Shown: positions 24,705 to 36,634, counted from the first letter of the stretch. The stretch is DNA of 64,000 nt from Polynucleobacter paludilacus (GCF_018687595.1 NZ_CP061298.1:1302001-1366000); one strand, 5' to 3'. Notes: generated from the letters alone by a model not told the origin. A program made the numbers and translations.

Positions 24705-25478
24705 CTACGACGCTTGCGATAAGAGCAGCACAAAACCTACTCCACAAGCAATCAATACAGTTTGGCGCAATGACTCGGCCCAATGTGGCCGACGATGCAT
24801 TTGCGGAATGAGATCGCTCACTGCAATATAGATAAAACTACTCGAAGCAATCACCAGTAAGTAGGGCATCATTGCATGGGCTTTTTCTAGGAAGAAGTAA
24901 GCCAAAACACCGCCAACAACCGCTGAAAGGCCGCAGAGCAAGTTGTAGAGGAGCGCTCGACCTTTTGAAAATCCCGCATTTAGCAGCACCATAAAGTCGC
25001 CAATCTCTTGGGGAATTTCGTGAGCAATGATGGCAATTGCAGTAAAAAATCCCACTTCATAATTGGCCATAAAAGCAGCGGCAATCAAAACACCATCGAC
25101 AAAATTATGCAGGCCATCACCAACCAATATCATCCACCCGCTTCTACCTGCGACTTCAGCATCATGGCCGTGATGGTGCTCATGGCCATCACCCTCATGA
25201 TGATGACTATGTCTTAGCAAAGCAATTTTTTCTAATAAGAAAAATCCCAACAGGCCAGCCAATAAAGTTCCGAACAAAATTTGCGGCTTGGTATCAGGGA
25301 AGCTAAATGCCTCTGGTAAAGAGTGTAGCAAGGCCGTTGCCAACAAAATGCCGACTGAAACGCTAACCATATTGTCGACCATCTTGGAAAGCAAGCCCAA
25401 GGAAAAGCTAGCTGCAATTAAGACACTCACCAATCCCGCAAGAATGGTCACTAACAGAATGTTTTGAAGAATTGGCAC
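24705..25478 (-). CDS. ZIP-family divalent metal transporter
   Basis: ZIP proteins bring zinc or other divalent metals into the cytoplasm. The 257-residue protein has about eight membrane segments, a His-rich cytoplasmic loop (HSHHHEGDGHEHHHGHD, about residues 89-105), and the metal-path motifs DGLHNFVDG (helix 4) and AHEIPQEIGDF (helix 5). It starts three bases after the stop of the dienelactone hydrolase-like gene, so polA, that gene and this one look like one operon. Confidence 0.92.
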   Translation of the reverse strand: MPILQNILLVTILAGLVSVLIAASFSLGLLSKMVDNMVSVSVGILLATALLHSLPEAFSFPDTKPQILFGTLLAGLLGFFLLEKIALLRHSHHHEGDGHEHHHGHDAEVAGRSGWMILVGDGLHNFVDGVLIAAAFMANYEVGFFTAIAIIAHEIPQEIGDFMVLLNAGFSKGRALLYNLLCGLSAVVGGVLAYFFLEKAHAMMPYLLVIASSSFIYIAVSDLIPQMHRRPHWAESLRQTVLIACGVGFVLLLSQAS

Positions 25479-25481
25479 CAG

Positions 25482-26357
25482 TTAAATGACCCCGTTTTTC
25501 TTGAACCAGGCTAAGCACTTGCTCCAACCATCTTTGGCGGGACCTTCGCGATAGGAATCTCGATAGTCTGCATGAAAGGCGTGCGGAGTATCAGGATAGA
25601 CCACGATCATAGAATCTCTCGCTGCAGGATTAGTGGGTGCTGCTTTTGCCAATGCTGCCCGCATTTGCTCAATACTCTCTAGAGAAATTCCGGTATCAGC
25701 TCCGCCATAGAGACCGAGTACAGGGGCATGTAATTGAGCAGCAATGTCTACGGGATGCAAAGGATTACCTGGAGTTTTGTCACCAATTAAACGTCCATAC
25801 CAAGCTACCCCAGCCCTCACTTGCGGCAAGGTCGCAGCTAACCAGGTGATACGACCACCCCAGCAGAATCCAGTAACACCAACCCGTTTTAGGTCGCCAC
25901 CATTTTTGCCGGCCCAAGCAATTGCAGCCTTGAGATCACCAATCACCTGATCATCAGGGGTTTTAGAAATGACGTTAGTAAAAATCTCGGCAATGCTGCC
26001 ATAGTTATTGGGATCTCCGGCACGCATGAAGAAATCTGGTGCGATGGCGAGATAACCGAGCTTGGCGAAACGTCTAGCAACATCGGCAATGTACTCGTGC
26101 ACGCCAAAGATTTCACTTACTACAATAATGACCGGCAAAGCTGTTTTAGCATTCTGTGGACGTGCCACGTAGACGGGCAATTGATAGTCGCCCATCTGAA
26201 TATTCTGCTCACCAGCCTCAAGCCCGACAAAATCGGTTTTGATTGCAGCAGCCATGACTGGCATAGACGCTGGAGCAAAGCCAACACCCATCACTCCTGC
26301 AGTCAGTGCTGAAGTTTTTAAGAAAGTTCTTCGATTTAAGGGCGTATTTGATTTCAT
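25482..26357 (-). CDS. Dienelactone hydrolase-family protein with a Tat signal
   Basis: An alpha/beta hydrolase of 291 residues. The N-terminus has a twin-arginine signal (LNRRTFLKTSALTAG), so it is probably periplasmic. The nucleophile is the cysteine in GFCWGGR (about residue 167), with an aspartate in LYGGADTGI and the histidine in TPHAFHADY, the Cys-Asp-His triad of dienelactone hydrolases. The natural substrate is unknown; the family ranges beyond dienelactone. Its start codon overlaps the polA stop by one base (TAATG), so translation is coupled to polA. Confidence 0.88.
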   Translation of the reverse strand: MKSNTPLNRRTFLKTSALTAGVMGVGFAPASMPVMAAAIKTDFVGLEAGEQNIQMGDYQLPVYVARPQNAKTALPVIIVVSEIFGVHEYIADVARRFAKLGYLAIAPDFFMRAGDPNNYGSIAEIFTNVISKTPDDQVIGDLKAAIAWAGKNGGDLKRVGVTGFCWGGRITWLAATLPQVRAGVAWYGRLIGDKTPGNPLHPVDIAAQLHAPVLGLYGGADTGISLESIEQMRAALAKAAPTNPAARDSMIVVYPDTPHAFHADYRDSYREGPAKDGWSKCLAWFKKNGVI

Positions 26358-29107
26358 TAATGTGCTTCCTCCCAGTTATCACCAACCCCAATACTAACCA
26401 CTAATGGGACTTTAAGTTGCGCAACCTGACACATCAAATCAGGCAATTTCGCTTGTAAGAGTTCAATCTCGTCCATGGGAACATCAAACACCAATTCATC
26501 ATGGACCTGCAAGAGCATCTTGGTCTTCAATTGCTCCTTTTCCAACCAATCTTCTACTGCAATCATTGCCAGCTTAATTAAATCTGCTGCAGTACCTTGC
26601 ATAGGAGCATTAATTGCGGCTCGTTCCGCACCTTGTCTGCGCGGACCATTGGACTTAATCTCAGGCAACCACAAGCGTCTACCAAAAACGGTTTCGACAT
26701 AACCCCTATCGCGAGCCTCTAGACGGGTTCTTTCCATGTATTGAGCAACGCCAGGGTATCGCTCAAAATACTTGGCGATGTAATTCTGAGCCGCCCCTCT
26801 TTCAATACCCAAATTTCCCGCCAGACCAAATGCGCTCATGCCATAAATTAAGCCGAAGTTAATTACCTTGGCATAACGTCGCTGCTCAGAACTCACCTCT
26901 GCCAAGGGAATCCCAAAGATCTCAGCAGCAGTTGCTTGGTGTACATCCTTGCCCGTAGCAAATGCCTCGAGTAGATTCGCATCTTCAGCAATATGCGCCA
27001 TGATGCGCAACTCGATTTGTGAATAGTCCGCTGAGAGCAATTTACACCCAGGCGCGGGAATGAAAGCTTCGCGAATGCGCCGCCCCTCTTCAGTTCGTAC
27101 CGGAATATTTTGTAAATTAGGATCGCTCGATGCCAAGCGTCCGGTGACCGCGACGGCTTGAGAGAAATTCGTATGCACGCGCCCAGTTTGAGGATCTGCC
27201 ATCCTTGGCAATTTCTCAATATAAGTCGACATCAATTTAGCGAGACTACGGTAATCCAAAATGCGTGCAGGTAATGGGTAGTCTTCTGCCAGCTTTTGTA
27301 AAACTTCCTCATCGGTGGAAGGGCTACCAGATGGGGTTTTCTTGATCACAGGTAATTGAAGCTGGCCAAACAGAATCTCCGCAATTTGTTTTGGTGACTG
27401 AATATTAAAAGGCTGACCGGCTAATTGATGGATCTCACCCTCTAAAGCTAACAATCGTTTACCAATTTCTTGACCCTGCTTGGCCAATAAGGCAGAGTCA
27501 ATCCGAATGCCATTGCGCTCCATGATGCCGAGTACGCGCATTGCGGGCATCTCAATCTTTTCATAGACATACAACAAGCCAGGGCTAGCCTGAATTTGAG
27601 GCCACAAGGCCAGATGCAAGCGTAAGGTGATATCAGCATCTTCAGCAGCGTACTTGGTGGCTGTTTGTAGATCAACCTGATCAAAACCAATCTGATGAAC
27701 GCCTTTGCCACAAACCTCTTCATACTTAATCGTCTTCATACCCAGATGACGTTCTGCTAAGTTGTCCATATTGTGTGGCATATGAGACTCCAACACATAA
27801 GACTCGAGCAAGGTATCGAACTGTACACCCTGTAAGGTAATGCCATAGTTTGCAAAAATATGGGCGTCGTACTTTAAGTTTTGACCGACCTTGAAATGCG
27901 TTTTGCTCTCTAGCCAAGGCTTTAGTCGGTCAAGTACATACTCCCGCTTTAATTGCTCTGGCGCATTGAGATGACCCACCGGAATGTAGCAGGCCTCGCC
28001 TGCATTTACCGACAAGGAAATACCTACTAGCTGTGCGGCAAGTGCATCCAAACTAGTAGTCTCAGTATCGACTGCGGTGAGGCTAGCTCCTTGAATTTTC
28101 TGAATCCATTTATCTAGACCAGCTTCATCCACAATGCACTCATAATTTTTTTCGACAGCACTGTGCATTGCGCCGGCTTCAGGTGATAGTGAAGTGGTAG
28201 CCTCCAAGGCCGCGGAACTTGGTGAAGTTGCTTGAGATGAACCACCGGCCTGCTCGACTTCGCGTAGCCAAGTTTTGAAAGCGTAACGTTCAAATAATTC
28301 ACGCAGTAGCTGACTGTCTTCTGGTTTGGCATGAAGCTCATCTAAGCTGGGCACATGTAATGACAAATCACAATCCGTCTTCACCGTAATGAGTTGTCGC
28401 GCTTGCGGCAACCAAGTGAGGGCTGCCCGCAAATTTTCACCAACGACACCCTTGACTTGATCGGCATTAGCCATCAAGTTATCAAGGTCTCCGAACTCAG
28501 CCAACCATTTATTCGCCGTCTTTGGACCTGCTTTTGGTACGCCAGGTACGTTATCCACTGTATCGCCGATGATGCTTAAGTAATCCACGATGCGCTCTGG
28601 AGGTACTCCAAACTTCGCAACCACCCCTTCAATATCTAGGCGCTCATCAGTCATCGTATTAATCAAACTCACTGACGAGTTCACGAGCTGGGCTAAATCT
28701 TTATCACCTGTAGAGATGATCGTCTCCCAGCCAGCCTGACTTGCTTGGCAAGCCAAGGTGCCAATCACGTCATCAGCCTCGACCCCTGAAACCACTAAAA
28801 CAGGCCAGCCCAAGGCCTTGACCAAGGCATGAATTGGCTCGATTTGCTTCACTAAATCTTCTGGCATGGGAGAGCGATTAGCCTTGTAATCAGGGTACAT
28901 CTCATCCCGGAAGGTCCTGCCTTTGGCATCAAAAATACAGGCAATATGGTCAGCCTGAATCTCAGAGCGAGCCCGGCGCATCATATTTACCATGCCATAG
29001 ATCGCCCCAGTGGGGTCACCCGCCCCATTTCTGAGGTCTGGCATGGCATGAAAGGCACGATAGAGGTAGCTTGAGCCGTCTATCAACAAGAGTCTGTGTT
29101 TAGTCAT
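26357..29107 (-). CDS. polA: DNA polymerase I
   Basis: PolA fills gaps and removes primers. The 916-residue protein has all three domains. The 5'-3' nuclease starts LLLIDGSSYLYRAFHAM and includes SGVEADDVIGTLA and TGDKDLAQLV. The 3'-5' exonuclease shows the catalytic DTETTSLDAL near residue 347, so proofreading is likely active. The polymerase domain has SADYSQIELRIMAH, KVINFGLIYGMSAFGL and QVHDELVFDVP. The length fits the usual 900-930. Confidence 0.96.
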   Translation of the reverse strand: MTKHRLLLIDGSSYLYRAFHAMPDLRNGAGDPTGAIYGMVNMMRRARSEIQADHIACIFDAKGRTFRDEMYPDYKANRSPMPEDLVKQIEPIHALVKALGWPVLVVSGVEADDVIGTLACQASQAGWETIISTGDKDLAQLVNSSVSLINTMTDERLDIEGVVAKFGVPPERIVDYLSIIGDTVDNVPGVPKAGPKTANKWLAEFGDLDNLMANADQVKGVVGENLRAALTWLPQARQLITVKTDCDLSLHVPSLDELHAKPEDSQLLRELFERYAFKTWLREVEQAGGSSQATSPSSAALEATTSLSPEAGAMHSAVEKNYECIVDEAGLDKWIQKIQGASLTAVDTETTSLDALAAQLVGISLSVNAGEACYIPVGHLNAPEQLKREYVLDRLKPWLESKTHFKVGQNLKYDAHIFANYGITLQGVQFDTLLESYVLESHMPHNMDNLAERHLGMKTIKYEEVCGKGVHQIGFDQVDLQTATKYAAEDADITLRLHLALWPQIQASPGLLYVYEKIEMPAMRVLGIMERNGIRIDSALLAKQGQEIGKRLLALEGEIHQLAGQPFNIQSPKQIAEILFGQLQLPVIKKTPSGSPSTDEEVLQKLAEDYPLPARILDYRSLAKLMSTYIEKLPRMADPQTGRVHTNFSQAVAVTGRLASSDPNLQNIPVRTEEGRRIREAFIPAPGCKLLSADYSQIELRIMAHIAEDANLLEAFATGKDVHQATAAEIFGIPLAEVSSEQRRYAKVINFGLIYGMSAFGLAGNLGIERGAAQNYIAKYFERYPGVAQYMERTRLEARDRGYVETVFGRRLWLPEIKSNGPRRQGAERAAINAPMQGTAADLIKLAMIAVEDWLEKEQLKTKMLLQVHDELVFDVPMDEIELLQAKLPDLMCQVAQLKVPLVVSIGVGDNWEEAH

Positions 29108-29190
29108 CCCTCAATCGTACAATCTAGTCGTGAATTACCTACAAGTCTGGTGAATCTAAGCTGGGCAGTAGGCTTAAAAAGGTGAAAATC

Positions 29191-29601
29191 ATGCACTCTA
29201 TTACTTACTTATTTGGCCACACTTTGAGCTATACCCTGACTTTATTGAGCTTTTTGACTGCCTTTAGTGTTTTTGGGATCGGCAATACCTGGGCCCAAGG
29301 AACAAGCCAAGCGCTTAGTCCTACAGAACTCGAAATGATTAATAATCAGCCACTTTCAAAGCCTGCAACCGCTTCGGATGCAGCCAACTCCAGCAGCAAA
29401 CGTAAACCAAGCTATCAATATACTGATAAAAACGGTACGCAAATTACTGAATACAAAGATGCCAATAGTCCAACCCAGGTTCAAGTCAAGACCCGCTTAA
29501 CTACTTATGACATGTCTCCACCAGACTCAGTGATGCCTGGCCCTCCCTCTGGAGAAGCTAGCCTATTGAGCGTTCCCAGTATTAGTATTCCGATCCAGTA
29601 A
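29191..29601 (+). CDS. DUF2782 protein with signal peptide
   Basis: A 136-residue exported protein of unknown function. A hydrophobic leader ends near TWAQ (about residue 34). After a low-complexity linker comes YQYTDKNGTQITEYKD and VQVKTRLTTYDMSPP, the conserved core of a small family found in betaproteobacteria between polA and thrB. The ATG at 29191 is preferred over an in-frame GTG at 29182 because AAGGTG is at good distance from it. It starts three bases before thrB and is probably cotranscribed with it. Confidence 0.8.
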   Translation: MHSITYLFGHTLSYTLTLLSFLTAFSVFGIGNTWAQGTSQALSPTELEMINNQPLSKPATASDAANSSSKRKPSYQYTDKNGTQITEYKDANSPTQVQVKTRLTTYDMSPPDSVMPGPPSGEASLLSVPSISIPIQ

Positions 29602-29604
29602 TTC

Positions 29605-30576
29605 ATGGCCGTTTTTACCCCGTTAGAGCTGAGTGATATCTCAGCGTGGATTGCTCGAGATTTTCAGATTGGCGATGCCACTGATATTCGTGGCATTCAT
29701 GGTGGAATTGAGAACTCTAATTTCTTTTTGGATACCTTGCTGGAAGGTAAGCGACAAGAATATGTTCTCACCATCTTTGAAAGATTAACTGCTGAGCAGC
29801 TTCCCTACTATCTCGAGTTGATGCGCCATTTAGCCAATCGAGGTATTTCGGTACCCAAACCAATTGAAAACCAACACGGTCAAATCCTATTTGAACTTCA
29901 GGGCAAGCCTGCAGCCATAGTCAGCAAGCTTCCGGGATTATCTAGACTGAACCCAGATAGCCATCACTGTGCCCTAGTTGGTGAAATGCTAGCCAAGATG
30001 CATCTGGCAGGAAAAGATTTTGGGCAGACGCAAGAAAATCTTCGCAGCTTAGCCTGGTGGCAAAAAACAGTTCCTGAAGTCCTGCCCCATTTGAGCGCTG
30101 ATCAACAAGATCTTCTTCAAGCAGAGTTAGCAGCACAAGAGCAATTTTTTGCTTCTCCTGAATATGCCGCGCTGCCGTTTGGCGCAAGCCACTGCGACCT
30201 GTTTAGGGATAATGTCCTGTTTGATCCACAAGCGAATCAAACCCCCGATCGTCTGGGCGGCTTCTTTGATTTTTACTTCGCAGGAACTGATAAGTGGTTA
30301 TTTGATTTAGCAGTCACGGTAAATGACTGGTGTCTTGCTGAGAATAAAAAAGATTTAGACCCACAACGACTCGAGGCAATGCTCAATGCTTACGAAGCGA
30401 TTCGTCCGTTAAGTCCCATTGAAAAAGAGTCTTGGTCAATGATGTTGCGTGCAGCTGCACTGCGTTTTTGGATATCTCGGCTCTGGGATTTTTATCTACC
30501 TCGCAATGCCGAAATGCTCACACCACATGATCCAAAGCATTTCGAAAAGATTCTACTTAGCCGGCGCGCCGTATGA
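29605..30576 (+). CDS. thrB: Homoserine kinase, APH-fold type
   Basis: This form of ThrB phosphorylates homoserine on the threonine pathway and has an aminoglycoside phosphotransferase-like kinase fold instead of the GHMP fold. The 323-residue protein begins [20 protein letters not shown], has [13 protein letters not shown] near the nucleotide loop, the catalytic loop [14 protein letters not shown] near residues 192-205, and [18 protein letters not shown]. It overlaps the next gene by four bases (ATGA). Confidence 0.93.
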   Translation: MAVFTPLELSDISAWIARDFQIGDATDIRGIHGGIENSNFFLDTLLEGKRQEYVLTIFERLTAEQLPYYLELMRHLANRGISVPKPIENQHGQILFELQGKPAAIVSKLPGLSRLNPDSHHCALVGEMLAKMHLAGKDFGQTQENLRSLAWWQKTVPEVLPHLSADQQDLLQAELAAQEQFFASPEYAALPFGASHCDLFRDNVLFDPQANQTPDRLGGFFDFYFAGTDKWLFDLAVTVNDWCLAENKKDLDPQRLEAMLNAYEAIRPLSPIEKESWSMMLRAAALRFWISRLWDFYLPRNAEMLTPHDPKHFEKILLSRRAV

Positions 30577-31355
30577 AACTCAACTCAGTAGGCATTCAAG
30601 AGGGCTATCACTGGATTCGCCAGGGCTTTTGGTTGTTTAAGCAAAATCCTCTTGCCTTTCTGATGCTAGTCTTCATCTATGTTTTAGTTGCGCAACTGGC
30701 TATTTTGATTCCAATCATTGGCGTCATCGCCGTGCTTGTTTTGACCCCCACCCTCTCTGTAGGCTTTATGACGGCTTGTCGCCAAGCGATTCAGAAAGAG
30801 CGGATTGTTCCACAAGTCTACTTTTGCGCGCTTCGATCAACTCCACTGATTCGCAAGCGCATGCTGCAATTGGGCTTGCTCTACGCCATCATGATTTTTG
30901 GACTGAGTTTGATCCTGGGTTTATTCATCAACGTTCAAGCCATCATTCCCTTAATGAGCAATGATCAAGCTATTACACCTGAAGCAATCCATCAGCTCTA
31001 CTGGGCTTTACTGATTGGCGGTTTACTCTACTTCCCTATTGCGGTATTAATGTGGTTCTCCCCTGTACTCGTTGCCTGGGAAAATATGTCAATCCCACAG
31101 GCGCTCTTCTCAAGCTGGATAGCGTGTTGGACAAACCGTGGTGCATTTCTATACTACATCCTAATCTGGGCCGCAATTCTGGTCGCCATTCCTTTATTGG
31201 TCGGCGCATCCCTTGATGCTATCAACTTGGGTCAAGCCGCTTCTTTCATCATTGCGCCGATTTCAATGGGCGGTCTCACCATCATGCATTGCTCTTTTTA
31301 TGCGAGCTGGAAGGGTTGCTTCATAACTAATGAAGCAATGGTCATGGGCGATTAA
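30573..31355 (+). CDS. BPSS1780-family membrane protein
   Basis: A 260-residue inner-membrane protein with about six hydrophobic segments. It begins [20 protein letters not shown], the start typical of a betaproteobacterial family of unknown function found next to thrB. It overlaps thrB by four bases at its start and the convergent uvrD by four bases at its end. Confidence 0.8.
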   Translation: MKLNSVGIQEGYHWIRQGFWLFKQNPLAFLMLVFIYVLVAQLAILIPIIGVIAVLVLTPTLSVGFMTACRQAIQKERIVPQVYFCALRSTPLIRKRMLQLGLLYAIMIFGLSLILGLFINVQAIIPLMSNDQAITPEAIHQLYWALLIGGLLYFPIAVLMWFSPVLVAWENMSIPQALFSSWIACWTNRGAFLYYILIWAAILVAIPLLVGASLDAINLGQAASFIIAPISMGGLTIMHCSFYASWKGCFITNEAMVMGD

Positions 31356-33700
31356 TCTATCGCGGCCAACTTAGCAATACTAAGCTGTAGCCACTTAATG
31401 CCATTGCGCTTGAAATGAATTTGCGCCCGCGCATCTGCATCCAATCCCTCTAAAGCAGTAACGCGGCCTTCACCAAACTTTGTGTGAAAGACATTTTGAC
31501 CAATCTTAAATGGATAAGTATCACGTGGGGGAGCAGCCATTCTCTTGACCGTAGTCGATAGCGAACTATGGGGCTTGGTTGCTTGATGAACACTACCAGA
31601 GTCAAAGAAATCATTTGACTCATACTCGCGTTGACGGGTGTAGCCATCATTCCAAGTAGAGCCGGAGGTGCGGCCACCCCAACGTGCATCCTTGGCTTTC
31701 GGGGTTAACCATTTCAGCGAATCAGCCGGTAGTTCCTCGAGGAAGCGGGAAGGCATGTTGTAGCGCACCTGACCATGCAACATACGAGATTGGGTATGCG
31801 ACAGATATAGACGTTCTTTGGCACGAGTGATCGCAACATACATTAAGCGCCGCTCTTCTTCTAGGCCATTGAGTTCATTAACGCTGTTCTCATGAGGGAA
31901 TAAACCCTCTTCAAGACCGGTGATGAAGACCGAGGTGAACTCAAGACCTTTGGCCGAGTGCACCGTCATTAATTGCACGGCATCCTGCCCAGCCTGGGCT
32001 TGGTTATCGCCAGCCTCTAATGAAGCATGCGACAAAAAGGAAGCCAAGGGAGAAACTTCAACATCACCTGGCGCATTCTCACCGGGCAAGGTGGCTGCTT
32101 TAGCGTCTTGCCCATACCCCTCTTCTGCAATAAATGCAGTGGCAGCGTTAATCAATTCCTGTAAGTTCTCTACGCGATCCTGTCCTTCTCGCTCGCCTAA
32201 GTAATGCTGAATCAGACCGCTATGCTGAATCACGAACTCCACGGTTTCAGGCAAAGTATTGTGACGGGTTGCTTCGCGCATATGATCAATCAAACGCACA
32301 AAGCCGCCCAATGCCGCACCTGCTTTGCCCTCTAAGCTAGAAGCAGCCAAATAGAGTGAGCATTGTTGATTACGGGCGGCATCTTGCAATGCCTCGATTG
32401 AACGAGCACCAATGCCACGGGTCGGGAAGTTTACAACCCGCGAGAAAGACGTATCGTCATTGGGATTCTCGAGCAAACGTAAATAAGCTAATGCATGCTT
32501 AATCTCAGCCCGCTCGAAGAAGCGCAAGCCACCATACACACGGTAAGGTAGTCCAGCAGAAAATAAAGCATGCTCAATAATTCGTGACTGGGCATTGCTA
32601 CGGTAGAGCAGTGCAATCTCTGTGCGCTTAATACCACTATTGATCAGGGCCTTGATTTCATCTACGAGCCAAGCAGCCTCTAGGCCATCACTTGCAGCCT
32701 CATAAATACGAACTGGCTCACCATGCCCAGCATCTGTTCGAAGGTTCTTACCGAGCCGCTCAGTGTTATTGGAAATCAGGTGGTTCGCCGTATCGAGAAT
32801 ATGTCCATGTGATCGATAGTTTTGTTCCAATTTCACCATCATGGGATGAAACTGTTTTTCATATAAACGCATGTTTTCAACATCGGCGCCACGGAAAGCA
32901 TAAATACTTTGATCATCATCGCCCACTGCAAAGACAGCACTTCGCTGCGTAGAGGAACGACCACCGTCATGTCCAGAAAGTAATTTGAGCCAGGCATATT
33001 GCAAGGCATTTGTATCTTGAAACTCATCAATCAAAATATGACGAAAGCGTTCTTGATAATGCGTCCGAATCGGTTCAGAGTGCTTGAGCAATTCATAACT
33101 GCGTAGCAAGAGCTCCGCAAAATCCACTACGCCTTCACGCTGACATTGCTCATCGTAGGCTTGATAGAGTTGTGCCATCTTGGCTTGAAAATCATCGCCG
33201 CTGTCGATGTCCTTGGCACGCAAACCTCTCTCTTTTGCATGAGCGATAAAGTACTGCAATTGCTTAGGTGGGTACTTTTCATCATCCACCTTGAGACCCT
33301 TCAACAAGCGCTTAATGGCTGAGAGTTGATCTTGAGTATCCAGAATTTGAAAAGTGGAGGGCAAACCGGCTTCTTTGTGGTGAGCTCTGAGTAGTCGATT
33401 ACAAAGACCATGAAAGGTCCCAATCCACATGCCGCGGGTATTAATCGGTAACATCGCCCCCAAGCGAATCAGCATTTCTTTGGCGGCTTTATTCGTAAAA
33501 GTCACCGCTAAGACCCCAATTGGGGAAACTTGCCCTGTTTGGATCAACCAAGCGATTCGGGTAGTGAGCACACGAGTCTTGCCGCTTCCTGCCCCCGCCA
33601 GAATTAAAGCAGATTGGGCATGGCCGTTTTGATCAACAGGGGGGAGAGTAACTGCCTCGCCCTGTTCTGGATTGAGGTTGGCGAGTAAGGCGGAGTACAT
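31352..33700 (-). CDS. uvrD: DNA helicase II, UvrD/Rep family
   Basis: UvrD is a 3'-5' superfamily 1 helicase used in nucleotide excision and mismatch repair. The 782-residue protein has Walker [14 protein letters not shown] near residues 35-47, DEFQDTN (motif II), [16 protein letters not shown] (motif III), LEQNYRSH (motif IV), [11 protein letters not shown] (motif V) and [12 protein letters not shown] (motif VI). The C-terminus carries a Tudor-like tail ([19 protein letters not shown]). Its start is only 24 bases from the valS start. Confidence 0.95.
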   Translation of the reverse strand: MYSALLANLNPEQGEAVTLPPVDQNGHAQSALILAGAGSGKTRVLTTRIAWLIQTGQVSPIGVLAVTFTNKAAKEMLIRLGAMLPINTRGMWIGTFHGLCNRLLRAHHKEAGLPSTFQILDTQDQLSAIKRLLKGLKVDDEKYPPKQLQYFIAHAKERGLRAKDIDSGDDFQAKMAQLYQAYDEQCQREGVVDFAELLLRSYELLKHSEPIRTHYQERFRHILIDEFQDTNALQYAWLKLLSGHDGGRSSTQRSAVFAVGDDDQSIYAFRGADVENMRLYEKQFHPMMVKLEQNYRSHGHILDTANHLISNNTERLGKNLRTDAGHGEPVRIYEAASDGLEAAWLVDEIKALINSGIKRTEIALLYRSNAQSRIIEHALFSAGLPYRVYGGLRFFERAEIKHALAYLRLLENPNDDTSFSRVVNFPTRGIGARSIEALQDAARNQQCSLYLAASSLEGKAGAALGGFVRLIDHMREATRHNTLPETVEFVIQHSGLIQHYLGEREGQDRVENLQELINAATAFIAEEGYGQDAKAATLPGENAPGDVEVSPLASFLSHASLEAGDNQAQAGQDAVQLMTVHSAKGLEFTSVFITGLEEGLFPHENSVNELNGLEEERRLMYVAITRAKERLYLSHTQSRMLHGQVRYNMPSRFLEELPADSLKWLTPKAKDARWGGRTSGSTWNDGYTRQREYESNDFFDSGSVHQATKPHSSLSTTVKRMAAPPRDTYPFKIGQNVFHTKFGEGRVTALEGLDADARAQIHFKRNGIKWLQLSIAKLAAID

Positions 33701-33707
33701 CAGCCCA

Positions 33708-33715
33708 ATTATAAT
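33708..33715. promoter_or_regulatory. Two-way -10 element between uvrD and valS
   Basis: ATTATAAT contains TATAAT on the plus strand (33710-33715) and TATAAT on the minus strand (33713-33708). The valS ATG is at 33725 and the uvrD ATG at 33700, so normal spacing would start both RNAs at or within a few bases of the start codon. No good -35 is visible on either side. Confidence 0.45.
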
Positions 33716-33724
33716 TTGCCTCTT

Positions 33725-36634
33725 ATGCCAAATGCCTCGAATACCCCTAATTCATCATCCAAAACTCCTGAGACCAATCAGCAGCCCTTGGATGAACTTG
33801 CTAAATCTTATGAACCAGCCCCGATTGAAGCCTTTTGGGGTCCTGAGTGGGAAAAACGGGGCATTGCCGATGCAACGCTAGATGAGGGTAAGGGTGACTT
33901 TAGTATTCAGCTCCCACCACCAAACGTGACGGGCACCCTCCATATGGGGCATGCTTTTAATCAAACCATCATGGATGGGCTGGTTCGACACGCACGTATG
34001 TCAGGCAAAAATACCCTGTGGGTGCCTGGCACCGATCATGCTGGTATCGCTACCCAAATCGTGGTTGAGCGTCAGCTCGATGTCCAAAAAGTTTCTCGTC
34101 ACGACTTAGGTCGCGAGAAGTTCTTGGAAAAAGTATGGGAGTGGAAAGAAACATCTGGCTCAACCATCACCCGTCAAATCCGTCGTCTTGGCGCCTCGAT
34201 TGATTGGGCCAAAGAATATTTCACGATGGATAGCAAGATGTCCAAAGCCGTGGTTGAAGTCTTTGTGCGCCTTCATGAGCAAGGCCTCATTTACCGCGGT
34301 AAACGTCTTGTCAATTGGGACCCTGTTTTGGGCACTGCCGTTTCTGATCTCGAAGTAGTTAGCGAAGAAGAAGATGGCTCGATGTGGCATATCCGCTATC
34401 CGCTCGCAGACGGGTCTGGCCAACTCATTGTGGCTACTACTCGCCCCGAGACCCTGCTGGGTGACGTAGCAGTGATGGTCAACCCCAATGATGAGCGCTA
34501 TCAACATCTGATTGGTCAATCTGTTGTATTACCTCTTTGCGATCGTGAGATTCCAATCATTGCTGACGACTACGTCGATCTGAACTTTGGTACTGGGGTT
34601 GTTAAAGTTACCCCTGCGCATGACTTCAATGACTATGCGGTTGGCCAACGCCATCAGTTACCTCTCATTAATATTCTCACGCTGGATGCCAAGATCAATG
34701 AGCATGCACCAGCGGTATATCAAGGCTTAGATCGTTTTGCAGCACGCAAACAAATTGTTGCCGATCTAGATCAAGCTGGGCTATTAGAAAAAGTGCAGCC
34801 TCATAAATTGATGGTTCCACGCGGTGACCGAACCCAAACCATCATTGAGCCCATGTTGACTGATCAATGGTTCGTTGCTGTCTCTAAACCCAGTCCCGAT
34901 AATCAATACAAACCTGGTTCCTCCATCGCAGCTGCCGCATTAGAGGCGGTGACCAAAGGCGACATCAAACTGGTTCCAGAAAACTGGATCAGCACTTACA
35001 CGCAATGGTTAGAGAATATTCAAGACTGGTGCATCTCTCGTCAGCTCTGGTGGGGCCATCAAATCCCCGCTTGGTATGGCGATCAAGGCCAAATCTTTGT
35101 AGCGCGCTCTGAATCAGAAGCTAAAACGCAAGCCGCTGCAGCAGGCTATTCGGGGGAGTTAAATCGTGATCCTGATGTATTGGATACCTGGTTTAGCTCT
35201 GCCCTCGTTCCCTTTAGCTCTCTCGGTTGGCCAGATAAAACTCCGGCACTTGACCATTTCTTGCCCTCCTCTGTTTTAGTCACCGGCTTTGACATCATCT
35301 TCTTCTGGGTAGCGCGCATGGTAATGATGACTTGTCATTTCACTGGCAAGGTCCCTTTTCATACGGTATATGTGCATGGCTTAGTACGTGATGCTGAAGG
35401 TCAGAAAATGAGTAAGTCCAAGGGCAATACCTTAGACCCCATCGACCTCATCGACGGCATTGAACTCGACGCATTGGTTAATAAGAGAACTGTGGGGCTT
35501 ATGAATCCTAAGCAAGCTGAGAGCATTAGTAAGCGCACTCGCAAAGAGTTTCCAGAGGGTATCGCTGCATTTGGAACAGATGCCTTGCGCTTCACCTTTG
35601 CATCCCTGGCATCCCTAGGTCGCAACATCAACTTTGATCAAAAACGTTGCGAAGGTTATCGTAATTTCTGTAATAAGCTGTGGAATGCCACGCGCTTTGT
35701 TTTAATGAACTGTCCTGGCACGCTTGAAGATAATGGCTTTGCACCCTGCGATGATCAATGCGGTCCAGAGGGCTACCTTGATTTCTCGCCAGCAGACAAA
35801 TGGATTGTTTCAGCATTGCAAAGAACCGAAGCCGAAGTTGAAAAAGGTTTTCAAAACTATCGCTTCGACAACATCGCCAATAGCATCTACCAATTTGTTT
35901 GGGATGAATATTGTGACTGGTACTTAGAGCTGGCCAAAGTTCAACTTCAAACCGGAACTCCAGCACAGCAACGCGCTACCCGCAGAACCTTGCTGCGTGT
36001 TCTAGAAACTATTTTGCGTTTAGCCCATCCTCTGATTCCATTCATCACTGAGACCCTGTGGCAAACCCTTGCCCCCAAGACAGGTAAAGAGCTTGCACAG
36101 CAAACTAAACAAACAATTGCATTGCAGCCCTACCCAATTGCTCAGCCTGAAAAAATCGATCCAGTAAGTGAAGCATGGCTCAATCAAATTATGGCGATTG
36201 TGGATGCCTGCCGTAACTTGCGCGGAGAAATGCAAGTCTCCCCCGCACAAAAAGTGCCCCTTTGGATTTGCGGCCCTGAGACTTTCCTGAAGCAAGCCAC
36301 ACCTTATCTTCTGGCCTTAGCCAAATTATCTGAAGTGAAGATCTACCAAGATGAGGCCTCTATGGAAAAAGAGGCTTCTGGAGCACCCATGGCTCTGGTG
36401 GGAGATCTGAAACTCCTTCTAAAAATTGAGGTTGATGTGGGTGCTGAGCGTATTCGTCTGGGCAAAGAGATTGATCGTCTAGCCAACGAGATCCAGAAAG
36501 CTCGCAGCAAACTCTCCAATGAGAGCTTTGTGGCACGAGCCCCAGAAAAGGTAGTAGCCCAGGAAAAACAACGCCTTACAGGGTTTGAACAAAATCATGA
36601 GAAGCTTGTAGCACAATTAGAACGTCTGAAATAA
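33725..36634 (+). CDS. valS: Valyl-tRNA synthetase
   Basis: Class I synthetase of 969 residues. Signature motifs: [16 protein letters not shown] near residue 63 (HIGH type) and the lysine loop KMSKSKGNT near 560. It has the editing domain between them ([13 protein letters not shown]) and the C-terminal coiled-coil arm (about residues 905-969) typical of ValRS. The ATG at 33725 is chosen; a TTG nine bases upstream is less likely. No ribosome site is visible, in line with the leaderless promoter suggestion. Confidence 0.95.
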   Translation: MPNASNTPNSSSKTPETNQQPLDELAKSYEPAPIEAFWGPEWEKRGIADATLDEGKGDFSIQLPPPNVTGTLHMGHAFNQTIMDGLVRHARMSGKNTLWVPGTDHAGIATQIVVERQLDVQKVSRHDLGREKFLEKVWEWKETSGSTITRQIRRLGASIDWAKEYFTMDSKMSKAVVEVFVRLHEQGLIYRGKRLVNWDPVLGTAVSDLEVVSEEEDGSMWHIRYPLADGSGQLIVATTRPETLLGDVAVMVNPNDERYQHLIGQSVVLPLCDREIPIIADDYVDLNFGTGVVKVTPAHDFNDYAVGQRHQLPLINILTLDAKINEHAPAVYQGLDRFAARKQIVADLDQAGLLEKVQPHKLMVPRGDRTQTIIEPMLTDQWFVAVSKPSPDNQYKPGSSIAAAALEAVTKGDIKLVPENWISTYTQWLENIQDWCISRQLWWGHQIPAWYGDQGQIFVARSESEAKTQAAAAGYSGELNRDPDVLDTWFSSALVPFSSLGWPDKTPALDHFLPSSVLVTGFDIIFFWVARMVMMTCHFTGKVPFHTVYVHGLVRDAEGQKMSKSKGNTLDPIDLIDGIELDALVNKRTVGLMNPKQAESISKRTRKEFPEGIAAFGTDALRFTFASLASLGRNINFDQKRCEGYRNFCNKLWNATRFVLMNCPGTLEDNGFAPCDDQCGPEGYLDFSPADKWIVSALQRTEAEVEKGFQNYRFDNIANSIYQFVWDEYCDWYLELAKVQLQTGTPAQQRATRRTLLRVLETILRLAHPLIPFITETLWQTLAPKTGKELAQQTKQTIALQPYPIAQPEKIDPVSEAWLNQIMAIVDACRNLRGEMQVSPAQKVPLWICGPETFLKQATPYLLALAKLSEVKIYQDEASMEKEASGAPMALVGDLKLLLKIEVDVGAERIRLGKEIDRLANEIQKARSKLSNESFVARAPEKVVAQEKQRLTGFEQNHEKLVAQLERLK

